NCBI RefSeq assembly: GCF_030272615.1
Contig: NC_081413.1
Coordinates: forward strand, 610,448,709 to 610,512,708
Direction of reading: 5' to 3'
Length of the DNA stretch: 64,000 nucleotides
Source: Cryptomeria japonica
Taxonomy: Eukaryota > Streptophyta > Pinopsida > Cupressales > Cupressaceae
Shown here: positions 47,063 to 60,536 of the stretch, one piece after another
How positions within the stretch are numbered: the stretch's first letter is position 1
How the letters are laid out: each line of letters opens with the position of its first letter
Made by a program: the position numbers and the translations under genes
The notes under the pieces: generated by a model
Databases searched by the model: none
The model's input: the letters and a program-made list of their open reading frames with translations, nothing else
Told to the model about the DNA's origin: nothing

Positions 47063-48338
47063 TGTTGGATTATTGCAGAGATTGTTGGATTTGTCTTATC
47101 ATTGTTGCTGCTAGGATATGTTGTTTTCATTGATGTCAACATATTCCTGTGATTTATTCTGGTGAGTTTGGAAAGAGTTTCTGATCCGGTTTTTGTAGTT
47201 TGGTTTTGTTGATCATTGTTTTGCAGAATCCGGTATTTCTTCTAGTATATTCTGGTGTGATCAGATCTTGTGCTAAGACTTTATGATATTTTTTTATATT
47301 ATCTTATGTATCTTCATTTCAGATGGTTCATGATTTGGTACTCTGCAAGTTTCTTTCTTCATGATAGTTGCTGATTTTTTGTGTTCTTGAGCTTTGAGAT
47401 GTTGACCGATGAAGATTTGAAAAGAGGTGTTGGTGCAACTATTCTGGATGATTCTAATGTTCTTCCTAGTGTTTCCTATTCATGTGCTATTTGTTTTGGT
47501 GATCCGCATTGATAGTTGTGCAATATTTTTTTGATTTCTATGAGTCAGTGTTGATTTTTGTGTTATGCGGTATTTCTAGTGGTGTAGCGTGTTGTGGTTG
47601 ATCTTGGATTGATTTTCGGTGGATTTGATCATTTGGAAATTCAAATTAGGTCCATGCTCTATAATGTAAATCATAATATTGGTCCTGTGGTTGATCTTTG
47701 TATCATGTGATGTAATTTTTATATTTGTAAGTTGAGGGTTGAGGGTTTAGCTGACCTTATTATCAGATTGATGATTTTTATATATAGGTGAGATGCTTAT
47801 GTAATTTAGGTGTTGGTATTATGTTTGTATTATCATAGAGAGGTTATTTTGTGAACAACAGAGTTATTATCTGGTGAAGTGTTGAAGTGAGATTGGTGTT
47901 GCAAAGCAAACAATTATACTTAACCGAAACTATCATCAAGCATTTGTAGACGCTATCATTGCAATTCATTTCTTCCAAATTGTAGTCCGAATCATATTGT
48001 AAGTCAGTGAGACTTTCCTGAGGGTTGTAGCCTTCTGGGCATATATCTTTTGAGCAGTGAGCTCTAGGCAGTGTGCCTAAATGCATGTGCATTCCCCATT
48101 GTAATATTTTCACATACTACTACAGAGTATCATCTTACTGTGGGTAGGATCCCACCTTGGTTTTTCCCTTAACTAGGTTTTCCATGTAAAAAATCTTGGT
48201 GTTGTGTTGTGTTGTTAGTTTGCTTATCTGTTATTGTTGCAGTCTATCAGTTTATGTTTTAAATTTTAATCTGTTGTGATCCAGTGAAGATTGATTGACC
48301 CCCCCACTCTCAGTCTTTCTTCTTGATTGTTGATAACA
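47063..48338 (+). repeat. Copia D 3' LTR
   Basis: 1,276 bases, TGTTGGATT...TTGATAACA. It is closely similar to the 5' LTR with scattered substitutions and a few indels. Confidence 0.93.
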
Positions 48339-48999
48339 GTTACCACTAACCAATTCGAGAAGATTGATAATGAATTTGAAAATCTTCAACAATGGATGAG
48401 TCAACAATACTCAGAAAGTGAGCCAATCCCATTACTTGAAGGATTAAAGAGAATAGTGCAAAGTGATAAAATTGGTGTTGATTTGTTGTGTGACCTTTCT
48501 CATATTGTTAACACTAATATCATACCTATCAAAAGTTACATCTATTCAATCAATTATCCCATTCCTATGCCTACATCCTTGCCTAGTCTACCTACTTTTA
48601 CATCTTCTATCATGACTACTTCTACACAAAAGTTAATCCTACACATGTTAGTCATGGGGGAAATCTCGTTAACCAATATTCTTATATCCCTTCTTCCATG
48701 AGTCTTCCATTTGTATCCCAATCATCTCCCATAACCGCATGTCATTATGTTTAGCCTCCTTAGTCTCAACCTCCACTTACATACAAAAATGTTAATCCTC
48801 CACCACAATTTAATATGTCCAAATTCAATCCATCCATAGAAGCAACCACTAATAACCTTTCCCAAATTGTTACATTCTTACAACAACACTTTGATTTCAT
48901 TACTCAATCCAAATTTAATGTGCCTACATTTGATGTAGCGAGCCCAATGCCATTGTTTGTGCTATCCCTCCTAAGCATATATAAGTTTGAAGTAGCCAC
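48339..48999 (+). pseudogene. Gypsy E gag-like region, continued
   Basis: After the GTTAC duplication, a frame to about 48701 has EKIDNEFENLQQWMSQQ and a Pro/Thr/Ser-rich stretch. A second frame at 48815-48999 ends with a KFEVAT phrase, where it is cut by gypsy F at 49000. The sequence is typical of a gypsy Gag upstream of its core in large plant elements, but no zinc knuckle is reached, so the call is tentative. Confidence 0.35.
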
Positions 49000-49738
49000 T
49001 GACAAGGAGGGACCTCAAGGAGATCAGTCCAAACTGGTCAGCAAGAGTAAACACAACAGAAACACACAGACAATTTTATTGCATTAAATTTGATTACATC
49101 CAACTGGTAACAACTGGGTTACAACATACCAGCACACAAGCCTGGTAGAATAGGTCACACCAGGACCTTGAATCAAAAGATCTATCTTCTAGGCACAGTC
49201 TATCTCTGATTGATTCTAATTGATCTTCTATTAATTCTCATTCTAAAGCATGATTACAAATATATATATTGGTCCAAAGGATCCAGTCGACCCAAAAAGG
49301 ATCAAAACCCGAAGAACAAGACCTAACGTGCCAAAAATGAACAAGGTCGGCCTCTGCCAAGAGATTCCACCAAAAAATTCAAAGGATGAAATGTAGAAGG
49401 TCGACCACACACCAAGAAAAATCGAGATCAACATCCAAGGCTCTACAAGCTTCAGAATGGGTTATGGTCGATCACCAGAATAGGTCTCAGGCAACTGGTA
49501 ACAAGAAATTGTCAAGAAAACTGATAGCGATATCTTACCGGAAAGTGATCCAAATGAGATGCGGTTTGAAAATAAGAAATATGATCAAGTCTTCAAGTAG
49601 AATCCAACTCCATAGGATCTGGTGAGCCAAAACCAGGACACATAGAAAGGAAAAGTAAAACTACAAACAGAAAATAAAAGAGAAAAGAAAATGTTTTTGG
49701 TTGATGCAAGATTGTTGTGAACCGGAAATGCTCCTACA
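49000..49738 (-). repeat. Gypsy F 3' LTR (limits approximate)
   Basis: The plus strand starts TGACAAGG and ends CTCCTACA. A TATATATAT at about 49260-49271 would serve as a promoter box on the minus strand. No clear polypurine tract adjoins the right limit, so that end is less sure than the left. Confidence 0.4.
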
Positions 49739-49874
49739 TCAAACATTCGGGGGTTAATGAAAAAGTGAGCCTCTCACTTTAATGGGGTTAGAGGGAAACC
49801 AAGACAGTCTACCTTTGCATGAGAAATCCAAGATGAATCTTTAACTGGTATGCTCTTCCACTTCACAAGGTATA

Positions 49875-51951
49875 CTAACTGTTACGGGTACTACACCCAA
49901 TCCTACTATCCAAAATCTCTTCAATCTGATCTGGTTCCTTCTGGGGCAGTTGTTTCTCAAGGTCTGCAACACTATCCTCACTGAATTCTAGTTCATGGTG
50001 CTCATGAAGATATAGAATGTTGAATATAGGTGAAATAATTAGACTATCTAGTAGCTCCACTTCATATGTATTTCTAGAACTGAACTTCCTCAAAATATTA
50101 TAGGGTCCAAACTTCTTCATCTGCAACTTATTATAAGTTCAAACTAGGAATATCTCTTTTCTCAAGTATATCATCACTTCATCGCCAACTTCAAATTCCT
50201 TATGTCTCATCTTCTCATCTACCTTCTCCTTATATTTTCTATTCATGTCTTCTAAATGTTGTTTATCCTGAATATGCAATGCTACCATGTGATCTACAAA
50301 ATATTTTGCTTCTGAACTCTACTGGTATTCACTGCTAATGTCTCTCAATTCTTCTATTCCTCTAGGATGTACTCCAGTAACAATTTCAAAAGGTGTTTTT
50401 TCCAATACTTCTATTCACTGAATTGTTATAGGCAAACTCTTCTTGTGCAAGGATCAAATCCCAACTTCTGGTTTTATCTCCCACTAAACATCCCAACAAG
50501 TTTCCCAAACTCTGGTTAACTACTTTGATCTGTCCATTAGTCTATGGATGAAAAGTAGAACTAAACTTCAAATCTGTCTTCATCTTCTTCCAAAGTGTTC
50601 TCCAAAAATAGCCAACAAACTTAGTATCTCTTTCTAAAACTATGCTCTTAGGTAATCCATGCAATCTCACCACTTCCTTGAAAAATAGGTCTGCTACATG
50701 TAATGCATCTAATGTCTTCTTACAAGGTATGAAATAAGCCATCTTTGAAAATCTATCCACTACCACAAATATTTAATCATTCCCTCTTGGTGTCTTAGGC
50801 AATCCAAGTACAAAATCCATGCTTATATCCTCCCAAGGTCTTACTGGTACTATCAAAGGTTTATACAATCCCACATTTTGACTACTACCTTTTGCAACTT
50901 GACAAACTCTACAACTTTGCATATATCTCCTAACATCCTTACGAATCTAGGGCCAAAAGTACTGCTAACTCACCAATGCAATTGTTTTATCAATACAAAA
51001 ATGTCCAGCTAAACCTCCACTATGCTTCTCTTTTATCAGATTCTCTCTCATGGAACTCTTAGGTATGCATAACTGAACTCCCTTGAATAACATCCCATCC
51101 TGAATGAAATAATCCAACCATTTGCTTCTATCAACCATAACCGGTTCTCTACATGCTTTCAAAGGATCTGCAAAATCTGGGCCTTCATCATACAAGGTCT
51201 TCAAATCTTCAAAACCTAATGTTGTCACTCTCATCTCTGTCAGCAAATTATTTCTCCTACTCAATGCATCAGCAACTTTGTTAGATTTCCCACTTCTATG
51301 CTACAACACAAAGGTGTAACTCTACAAGAATTCTACCCATCTCATATGTCTATGATTCAACTTACTCTAACTATTCAAATACTAGAAAGCTTGATGATTT
51401 GTATACAACACAAAATCCTTAGGAAATAAGTAATGTCTCCATTTGTTCAAGGCTTGAACTATGACATAAAATTATTGATCATACACTAAATGTCTCTTTT
51501 GAGCATCATTCAAGTTCTCACTGAAATATGTTATTACTCTCCCTTCTTGACTCAAAATTGCTCCTATTGTTGTTCCACTTGCATCATAATTTACTCAAAA
51601 TACCTTATTGAAATCTAATAAAGCCAACACAGGCTTCTTAGTCACTTTCTATTTCAACAATTCAAAACTTTTGTTTGCTACAGTGGTCCACTTGAATTCC
51701 TTCTAATCTCCCCTCATGGTCTCAGCCATAGGGTTACAAACTGAACTGAAATTCTTGATAAACTTCCAGTAAAAACTAGCCAATCCATGAAATGATCTTA
51801 CCTCTCCAATGCTTTCTGGTGTAGGCCACTCAACAATGGCTTTCACTTTCTTAGGGTCCATCTTCAAACCATCCTTAGATATCACAAAGCCCAAATAGAC
51901 TAACTCATCCTTCATGAAAGTACACTTCTTGATATTGATCAGCGACTTCTC
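49875..51951 (-). pseudogene. Gypsy F pol, C-terminal two thirds, broken
   Basis: From right to left on the minus strand: the end of reverse transcriptase and the start of the RNase H connection (CTFMKDELVYLGFVIS, VEWPTPESIGEVRSFHGLASFY, 51951-51703); a degraded RNase H region (51700-51270); the integrase zinc region and core with [11 protein letters not shown] and [13 protein letters not shown] (50766-50542), where Glu stands in place of the usual catalytic Asp of the SDRD motif; and the C-terminal part with FGPYNILRKFSSRNTYEVEL (to 49875). The domain order reverse transcriptase, RNase H, integrase identifies Ty3/gypsy. Many stops are present. Confidence 0.7.
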
Positions 51952-53519
51952 TGTTGGCATTATGTGAACCGGCATGAAGACATAATGATATTGTATGTTG
52001 TCATTGATGTCAATATGAGACATGGTGTGAACTGGCACATGTGATAGGTGAAAAGAGAGAGGAACCAACATATGTATGAACTGGTTTATATGCCAAAGTG
52101 AAGTGGCATATTTGTTCAAGGTGAACCAGCATGTAGTTATGGGAACTGGCACATGGAAGCATTGTATGACTACCGATTGGTAGGTAGCTTCCACTTCAGG
52201 ATTTCTGGTTGGAGTACCTCAAGTCTATGCGACTCAATCAGTGATCTTCATGTGATGAGTTAGCAATATAATGGAGAACAGATTGTGTTGCCACGTAAGC
52301 CCTATGCGCGTGAAGGATCTTGCATGAAGAAGACTATTCCTATCTACCTCAGGAATGAGCGAAGTCTGTCAAACGGTGATAACGCGTGATGGGTTATCAG
52401 CCGCAATGAAATTGGTGGATAATGGATGACGGAGAATGTCTTGAGATCAATTCAAGATTGTTGCATTTAATGCAGTATCATTCAACGGTCAGGATCGAAC
52501 CGCTTGAATTGCTTAACCTAACAAGTTTAGGGTTTAGGGTTTTTGCTACCGACTTGTATGTTTCCTATAAGGTCGATGTTGTGTTTCTTTCTAAGGTTGT
52601 TGGCAAAATTTGTGTGTGTGTATCCTAGGGAAGTGATACTTGATTCTTGCCAGACCAAAGGAGAGAAGAGATACCTGCAAAGTGAATGTGCAGAAGGTGA
52701 AGAGGAGCCAAAATGGATCTGCATTAGCATTGAGTGTTGTTACCAGATCATTGTAATACCTGTTGATCTCTAACCACTTCAATAGTTTTAAAATCCCCTA
52801 ACAGGGTAGCCTTAACTGGCTTGTTGCAAAATCCCCTAACAGGCTTGATTCAAATCCCTTAACCGAGTAACTCGAGGTTAATGAGTTCTGAGAAGCTATA
52901 GAGCTTAGGAGATCCTTTAGCTATTGAGTTCTTGAAATTCTCTAACAAGGTGACCTTACCGGGTTTAACCCTTAATTGGGTGATCCCTAATAGGATCGGT
53001 TCCTAGCAGAACCTATTGTAATGTCTTTAACCAGACAAGGCTCCTAACAGAGCAGACTTCAAAAGAGTTCAAAATCAACTTGTGGGTATTCATCCCCACC
53101 GTGGTTTTTCCCAGTTGGGTTTACACGAGAAAAATATGTGTGTTATGTGTGATGCTTTTATCTTGTAATGCTTTGTTTTACCTGTTAAGTATATGAAGGT
53201 TCTATGTTTTATGCCTGTCAATAAAACATATTGAACTCATTGTTGTGAAGATCTGATGATTAAGTTTACCTGTTTCTGCATGAGAGTATAATGATACTGT
53301 AGTATTGAGCTAATAGGAAAGCTTATTGAGTGACCGGTTCATGACTGATTGAGTTGTACTGGATGTTACTGGTTGCACTCTGTTTTATGAGTATCCTTGT
53401 TTGTCAGTCATTTGGAGTGTTTGTTGTCAAACTGGTTTTGGACTGTATTTGTGTTTGTACTAATTCACCCCCCCCTCTCAGTACCGGTTTGGTACTAGTG
53501 GTTCATCATTGAGTTATCA
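51952..53519 (+). repeat. Copia C 5' LTR
   Basis: TGTTGGCATT...GAGTTATCA. The right end is fixed by the primer-binding site TGGTATCAGAGC at 53522-53533 with a two-base spacer. It contains a doubled TTTAGGG near 52527-52541, a telobox-like motif. ACCGG-rich words recur as in copia A and D. Confidence 0.85.
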
Positions 53520-53589
53520 ATTGGTATCAGAGCTCCTCCAGGTCCTCTGTGTTGTAAGCTTAACCGCTTGAGGAAAAGATCCTATTCAA

Positions 53590-56500
53590 ATGATGAAGAG
53601 GGAGGTTCAAAGTTTAACAGGGAAAACTTCGGTATATGGAAAGACATGATGAAGATATTCATCAAAAGCATGGGTGTTCAACACTAGAGTTATGTTGAAA
53701 ATGTATATGTTGTTCCTACCGGTACTCTCACCGATGACCAAAAGAGAGGGATACAAGAAAATGGGCAAGTCATGGAAGCCCTCATCAGTAGTTTATTTGA
53801 CATTAAATTTATTGATGTTCAGGACAAGGCATATCCCAAAGAGGTATGGGATGCTCTTGAAAATATCTATGGTGGTGATGAGCATGTAAAATAGGCTAAG
53901 GAAGAAAGCTTGAGAGGGAAGTTTGAAGACATGTGGAAGGTTGAAGGAGAGACCATTCAACAATATGGAATAAGAATCAAAATGGTTGTTGAAGAAATCA
54001 AGAGTGCAGGTGGCAAAATAGAAGATTCCACTATGGTAAGTAAAGTCCTAAGATCCATATTGCCAGTCTATGCAATAAGGGTCGCTGCTATTTAGGAGCT
54101 GAGATCAATAGACAAGTCTAAGGTGTCCTTGGACTCTATCATAGCCAAGTTGACAGCCTATGAGCTGAATAGTTTTGATGGCAGTGTTCAAAAGATAGAA
54201 TCAGCATTTAGAGCCTCTGTTATACCATCCAAAAAAGGAAAAGAGGCTAGCACTAGTGGGGAACCTAATCAGAATGGAGAAATGAATGATGAAGAGTTTC
54301 TGATGTAATTTGAAGCTCTTCTTTCTAGGAAATTTTCAAAAGGAACTGGTAAATACAAAGGTAAGCTCCCTTTAAAATGCTTTTCTTGTAACCGGATAGG
54401 ACATATTGCTATGAACTATCCTAATAGTGACAACAAGGATAAACCGGAAAGGTTCAAGAAATTCAGAGGAGGAAACCGAAGAAACTGTTTTGTGGCAATT
54501 GATGAAGGTGTCATAGATGAGGAAGTAGAAGATGAAGAGAATGAAGACATTGTGTTTGTTGCTATAAAGGAAGATGTGGCAGACAAGAAGGCTCTTGTCT
54601 CCCAGTTTGATAATTCCAATGAGTGGATCATTGACAGTGGCTGTTCTCACCATATGACTAGTGACCGGAGCAAGTTTCTATCCTTAGAGGAGTATGATGG
54701 TGGTGTGGTTCACTTTGGCAATGATGCACCATGCATGGTCAAAGGCAGAGGGTCCATCTCTCTGAATGGAAAGAGTAGTGCTAACAATGTGTACTAGGTT
54801 GATGGTCTCAGACACAACCTTCTAAGTGTTGCCCAGCTAAATGATAGTGGCCTCACTCTGCAATTCAAGAATGGAGTCTGTAGAATCAAAGGAAAAGATG
54901 GTAAATTGGTGGCCACCGACATGTAGACTAAAGGTAACCTATTTTATCTAAATGCAAATATAAGTACATGTCTTATGGCCAAGCTTGATGATAGCTGGAT
55001 ATGGCATAGGAGACTCTGCCATGTGAACTTTGATAACATTGTGAAGGCTAGTAAGATTAAGGCAGTTAGAGGGTTGCCAGTGCTGAGCAAACCAGATAAT
55101 ACCTTATGCAGAGAGTGTCAATTGGGGAAAATGTCTTCCTCAACCTTTAAAGGTAAATCTTTCACTGCTGACAACTTGCTTGATCTTGTGCATACTGACC
55201 TATGTAGTCCTATGAAAACTAGTAGTGTGCAGGGTGATAGGTACTTCATGATTCTCACTGATGACTGCTCAAGAATGATGTGGGTCACATTCTTGAAAGA
55301 CAAGTTCGAAGCCTTTGTGAAATTCAAAGCTTTCAGAGCATTAGTGGAGAAGGAAAGCGGCAAAAGGATCAAGTGTCTCAGAACTGATCAAGGATGGGAA
55401 TTCACTTCCAGTGAATTCAACAAGTATTGTGAAGAATTTGGCATCAAGAGATAGTTGTTTGCCCCTGGATTCCATAGCATAATGGCCTAGCAGAGAGGAA
55501 TAACCAGACTGTGGTTGAAGCAGCTAGAACCATGTTGATTCAATTTTGGAGAGAAGCAGTGAGCACTGCAGTCTACACTATGAACCGGGTACTCATTAAA
55601 AAGGGTAAGGACAAAACTCCTTATGAGTATTGGACCGGTAAGACACTTGTGGTTAGCTACTTTAAGGTATTTGGTAGCAAATTTAAAATCAAGATGAGTG
55701 AACATTAGGGCAAATTTGAAGCTAAATGTGATGAGGGAATATTTATAGGATATTCCACCAAGAGTAAAGCTTTCAAGTGCTACAACAATAGGACTCAAAG
55801 AATCATGGAAAGCATCAATGTAAGAATTGATGAATCCTTTGAGAAGATTAAGGAAACCGGCAGTGAGCAAGTTGTAAATGAACCGGTTGTCAGTCAACCG
55901 AGTACCAGTAATAGTTTTCCTAAACCGGTGAATGTTGATACTGATGAAGATGAGGATGAAGAGGAAAAGCAAGAAGAACCTGTCAAGACCATTCCTCGAT
56001 ATGTCAAGTTGAATCATGATCCTAAGCAGATCATAGGTGATAAGGATGCAATAATCCTTACAAGAAGAAATATCAAAGAAAACTCATGTATGATCTTTGA
56101 ATTTGAGCCTAAATCATTCAAAGAGGCTCATAAAGATGAAGACTGGATCAAGGCAATGGAAGAGGAACTTGATCAAATAGAGAAAAATAGTACATGGTCC
56201 TTGGTACCCAGACCAAAGCATAAAAATGTCATTCGCACCAAATGGGTGTTCAGAAACAAGCTGAATGAGGATGGCATAGTGATTAGGAATAAAGCCAGAT
56301 TGGTGTGCAAAGGATATGCTCAAGAAGAAGGAGAAGACTATGGAGAAACCTTTGCTCCTGTAGCCAGATTGGAAGGAGTTCGTATGCTTCTTGCATATGC
56401 AACTTTTAAGAGGTTCAAGGTATATCAAAATGGATGTAAAATCTACATTCCTAAATGGTGTACTTGAAGAGGAGGTGTATATTGAGCAACCAGATGGGTT

Positions 56501-57500
56501 TGCTCTATCTGAAGACAGTGACGTGGTATGTAGGCTACATAAAGCATTATATGGTCTAAAGCAAGCACCTAAGGCATGGTATGAGTGCCTACATTCCCAT
56601 CTTGTGAAGATTGGATTTGAGAGAACAAGTGAAGATAGCAATATCTACTTGAAGTTTGAAGGAGATCAGATCCTGATCTGTGAAGTTTTTGTTGATGACA
56701 TCATCTTTGGAGGAGATGACAAGATGAGTCATGAGTTTGTTGATGGGATGAAGAAAGAGTTTTAGATGTCACTCATAGGGGAGATTAAGTTCTTCATTGG
56801 ACTACAGATCCAGTAGATGGAAGATGGAATCTTTATCACTCAGTCCAAATATGTCAAAGAAGTACTGAAGACTTTTGGCATGGAAGATAGAAAACCGGTT
56901 GGTATACCAATGGTGGCCAGTTGCAAATTGACAAAAGAGGATGATTCCGCACTGGTTGATGAGAAGGAATACCGATCAATGATTGGTAAGTTGCATTATG
57001 TAGTGCATAGCAGACCGAATATTGCACATGCAGTTGGCATTACTACAAGGTTCTAGAAGAGTCCAAGAGAATCTCACTTGATTGCAGTCAAGTGGATTCT
57101 TAGGTATCTGAAGGGAACAGTTGACTATGGACTGTGGAACCCATACATCAATGATTTCAATCTGAAAGTGTTCACAGATGCTGATTGGGCAGGTAATGTG
57201 GATGATTGGAAAAGCACTACCGGTGGTGCTTTCTTTCTTGGTGGTAGACTGGTCTCATAGATGAGTAAAAAGCAGAGTTGTATCTCTCAGTCTACAACAA
57301 AAGTGGAGTATGTTGCAGCTTTCATGAACTGCACTCAGACAATCTGGATGAAGCATGTTTTAAATGGCTTCAAAATCCCTATATCTAAACCGGTAAGGAT
57401 ATTCTGTGATAACACAAGTGCTATCAACATTTCAAAGAATCTGGTTTTACATTCTAGAACCAAGCATTTTGAGCTTAAGTATCATTTCTTGAGGTAAAAG
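53590..57500 (+). pseudogene. Copia C gag-pol, broken and truncated
   Basis: Gag starts near 53590 (FNRENFGIWKDMM) with stops near 53683, 53892, 54093 and 54306. The knuckle CFSCNRIGHIAMNY near 54380 has lost its last Cys. Protease WIIDSGCSHHM near 54625 keeps its Asp. Integrase has LVHTDLCSPM and RTDQGWEF, where one Gly of the usual GGEF is Trp. Near 55460 a frame change affects the part that usually reads QNGxxER. Reverse transcriptase shows [14 protein letters not shown], a frame change near 56430 and the catalytic VDDIIFGG from 56691. RNase H has DADWAGNVDDWKSTTGGAFF and FCDNTSAINIS, and stops at KYHFLR where gypsy G is inserted. Several further stops are present. Confidence 0.85.
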
Positions 57501-58059
57501 TGTCATGCCCAAACTTTTGGGCACAAACAGAATTTTTTTTTTTTTTTTTAAATACTTAACTTAGAATAACTAACTTAATTAAAATAATGCAAACTAGTTT
57601 GGTCTTAACTAGGTTTTAAGTGAATCAAACAACTAAGTCAATTGGCAAAATAAAACATCTAAGTTACAAGTGGATTAAAAATCTCTAACAAAATAAATAT
57701 TGTCTTCCATTAATAGGTAATTAAAATCTCAAACTTAACAATTAATCTCAAATTTAAATGATCAATATTTATCTTATAGTTCTTTAATTACCTAGGATCT
57801 AATAAATTGTCCTAGCCATTAGATTAAACATACCTATTAAATAAAATTTCCATAAATTAAAATACCTTATAAATTCAAAATTTAAAAGGGCCAACTTGAC
57901 CCTACACATATCATTTTATTTTATTTTTCCCAAGGGTTTATCCTACCCAAGGGTTTTTTAAAATCTTTTTATTAGAATGCTCCTACATTCATTTAAAAAT
58001 CAAAGTGCATTACTTAGTTTTACAACTAACTAATTTGATTTCAAATAATTATAGAAGTT

Positions 58060-58063
<4 letters not shown>

Positions 58064-58150
<87 letters not shown>
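58064..58150. repeat. (AT)43 microsatellite
   Basis: An uninterrupted AT/TA run of about 87 bases in the gypsy G LTR. Its true length may be affected by assembly. Confidence 0.97.
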
Positions 58151-58152
<2 letters not shown>

Positions 58153-58553
58153 TTATAAATATATTCTAAAAAGAAGGGGGGGTTTTTATTTTATTTTATT
58201 AATTAATCCCCTTTTTAAAAATCCTACAAAGTCACATGTTAACCCTAACCCCTTCTTATACACTCCCACACACAAATATCTTATTTTAAAATCTAAATGT
58301 GTTTGCCCTAACCTGAAACTAGGGTTAGGGCAAATATGTTATAACATTTATTATTTTTTTGAGTGTTGTGTGTGTGTGTGTGAATGACTCTTTTTTTTTT
58401 TTTGTGTGTGTGTGTAGGTGTGGGCGTGGCGGCCATGGGAGGCAGTGTTTTAAGCTTTTTCCACGACAGGTGTGCAGGGCCGAGCCGGGAGCTTTTCCAT
58501 GGAGGAGGGAATCTAAGCAGAGGTGGGAGGAGGCAGTGCGGGGGTACTACGAG

Positions 58554-58656
58554 CTGCGGACAACGCCGCCCACGACAGTGGGCTCCGTAGCCTATGGACA
58601 TCACCGCCCATAGCTGCGGCTCTTGCAGACTGTGGACGACGCCGCCCACAACTTGG
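58554..58656. repeat. 38-bp GC-rich minisatellite in gypsy G LTR
   Basis: Units start at 58554 (CTGCGGACAACGCCGCCCAC), 58592 (CTATGGACATCACCGCCCAT) and 58630 (CTGTGGACGACGCCGCCCAC); the third is partial. They lie in a GC-rich island (about 58420-58660) in an otherwise AT-rich LTR. Confidence 0.85.
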
Positions 58657-60536
58657 TTCACAAACAAACAAACAACACAACAACAAAAGCAAACACTTAA
58701 CATGCATTTCCCATCCCAAGCTACACTCTCACCACAACTTGTGATGAACTTTCCATGGGTGGAAGTGGACCAAGTACCATTGGGGAGATTGCAAGCTTAA
58801 TACAACTCAAGCCACCTCATGGCAATACAAAATACAACAAAAATTCATCTCCACACCTTATGCCCCCCAAAGGCATAAAAGCCATATTTTCTCCCCTTAT
58901 GACCCCCAAATGCATACACAAGGCTATGCAGCAAGGGTCACAAAGGACACCCTTGAGATCACTCTCCATAAGGAGAGCCTCTCACCCAAGGCTATCATAC
59001 TTTTTCCACCCCAAGAGTAGGAGGCCTTGGACACTCCCAAAACAAGAACACATAAACATAGAACATGGAAATGAAAATTTACATTTTTCTCCTACAAAAC
59101 AATTACATATACACATCTCTTCATACAAGCATTTCTTTCTTTCAAAAAAACAACATAAACAACATAAACAAAAAAGAAGTAAAACCAACCTTAATCTGCC
59201 AATAGGTATGTTAGACTTAGTTGGGGATGAGCTGACCAAATCCACACAAACTTTCCACCAACCCTTCACCAAAATTCTATCCTACAACTAAATTTCAAAA
59301 AAATTGCATAATCTCCAACAATGGAGAGTGGGTGATTACTCCCTAAGTCCCTAATCCTTGCCTAAGAAGGCCTCTCACACACTTCCCAACCCCTTGGGTG
59401 AGGTGAGATTTCCCATTGGTTGCTCTTCCCAACCTCTTACATATTACTAAAACTGGAAAGGGAAAAGGTGAGAGAGGATGGGGAAGAGAGTTTGACATCA
59501 AAAGGGAAGGTTGTCTATCCTAGGAGAAACCTTCTAAGTTGAATTTTCGCTCACCTTGGGAAAACCACTTTTGAGGTGACTAAACAGTCACATGGGAGTA
59601 GTCACATGCTTCAAAATACCCCTAACCCATAGGTATACCCTTTGGACCTTTGGAAAAGCCCTAAAACTGACCCTAGGAGTCCATTTGACCCCTTAGAAAC
59701 CCAACTGAAGTTAACCTACGGGTCAAACCTGAGTTGACCACTCCCAAGACTCCCTACCCAAGGTAAATTTGGGACCACACTCTTTTGTTTGAATGTCTTT
59801 GGTAGAAACAAAACTCCCTCCAAGAGACAAGTCAAAATCAATGACACTAATCAGCATGTGTCAAGTGACACAATAAAATACAATATAAAAATCACACATG
59901 GAATTTGTCTCTTGTAAGTTTACACAATTAAATAAAATCAAATTAACACACATGCATAATTTACTTTCACAAATAAAATACATTACAAACGGGGTGTTGT
60001 CTCTCCAAATAGACAACCCCTAGCTTAACAAACGTACATTAGTCTAGGTTTGGTTCTCCATATTTATTCCATGGTCACATGGATAATTTTCCTATGCATC
60101 TCAATTAACACATTAGTAATTCCAAATAATCACAATTATACATAATTAAATACATAGGTTTCATTACACATCAAACACTCATACATTTGACAATAATAAT
60201 TCAATATCTCATTCATTCAAATTCGATTCCACATAAGCAATTATCATAATTCTCAAAATTGAACCATTCATAAAATAAGCATCATTTTTCTATCATCAAA
60301 ATGAAGTCTTGCAATTCCAATAATGACATTCACCATTTCAAAGTAATTCTATTCTAGCAACATATAAAAGTTTCATAATCAAAATGCATAAAATGAAGCA
60401 TCAATATATGTCAATGTGATCCAAATCATGGAATCATATAGGTTCTAAATCCATAAAGCATAAAATAAAGCATCCATAATAGTCTCAATATGCAAATAAC
60501 TAAAAATGTCAAGCTGAGTCGGGGTAGGGCCTCACA

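Larger units (their letters stand above)
41216..48338 (+). mobile_element. Copia element D, full length with both LTRs
   Basis: A 7.1-kb plus-strand Ty1/copia element flanked by GTTAC at 41211-41215 and 48339-48343. LTRs are 41216-42495 and 47063-48338. The primer-binding site TGGTATCAGAG starts at 42498, and the polypurine tract AAAGGGGGAG lies just before 47063. Gag-pol resembles copia A and C in its protease and RNase H motifs. It is inserted in the internal region of gypsy E. Confidence 0.93.
49000..51951 (-). mobile_element. Gypsy F, minus strand, 3' portion only
   Basis: A Ty3/gypsy element read on the minus strand. Its 3' LTR is at the left and its pol runs rightward until copia C interrupts at 51952. 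GCCAC at 48995-48999 would be its left target duplication; the partner is outside the window. It is inserted in the gag-like region of gypsy E. Confidence 0.65.
51952..57500 (+). mobile_element. Copia element C, 5' LTR and gag-pol, cut by gypsy G
   Basis: A plus-strand Ty1/copia element. It starts with a 1,568-bp LTR (51952-53519) and is cut in RNase H at 57500 by gypsy G. The 3' LTR must lie beyond the window. It is inserted in gypsy F; the left duplication would be TTCTC (51947-51951). Confidence 0.88.
57501..60536 (-). repeat. Gypsy G 3' LTR, about 3 kb
   Basis: In element sense it begins TGTGAGGCCCTACCCC and ends GGGCATGACA. It abuts the polypurine tract at 60537. It is AT-rich overall with an (AT)n run, homopolymers and a GC-rich 38-bp minisatellite. 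The 3-kb length is long but within the range of large plant gypsy elements. Because the partner LTR is outside the window, a nested insertion within it cannot be excluded. No coding content is recognised; frames around 58300-59290 are non-coding by context. Confidence 0.7.

Noticed and set aside
58308-59291. Possible genes in the gypsy G LTR (frames of 70-178 codons)
   Set aside because: They overlap on both strands, contain microsatellite translations and no recognised domain, and lie between LTR termini.
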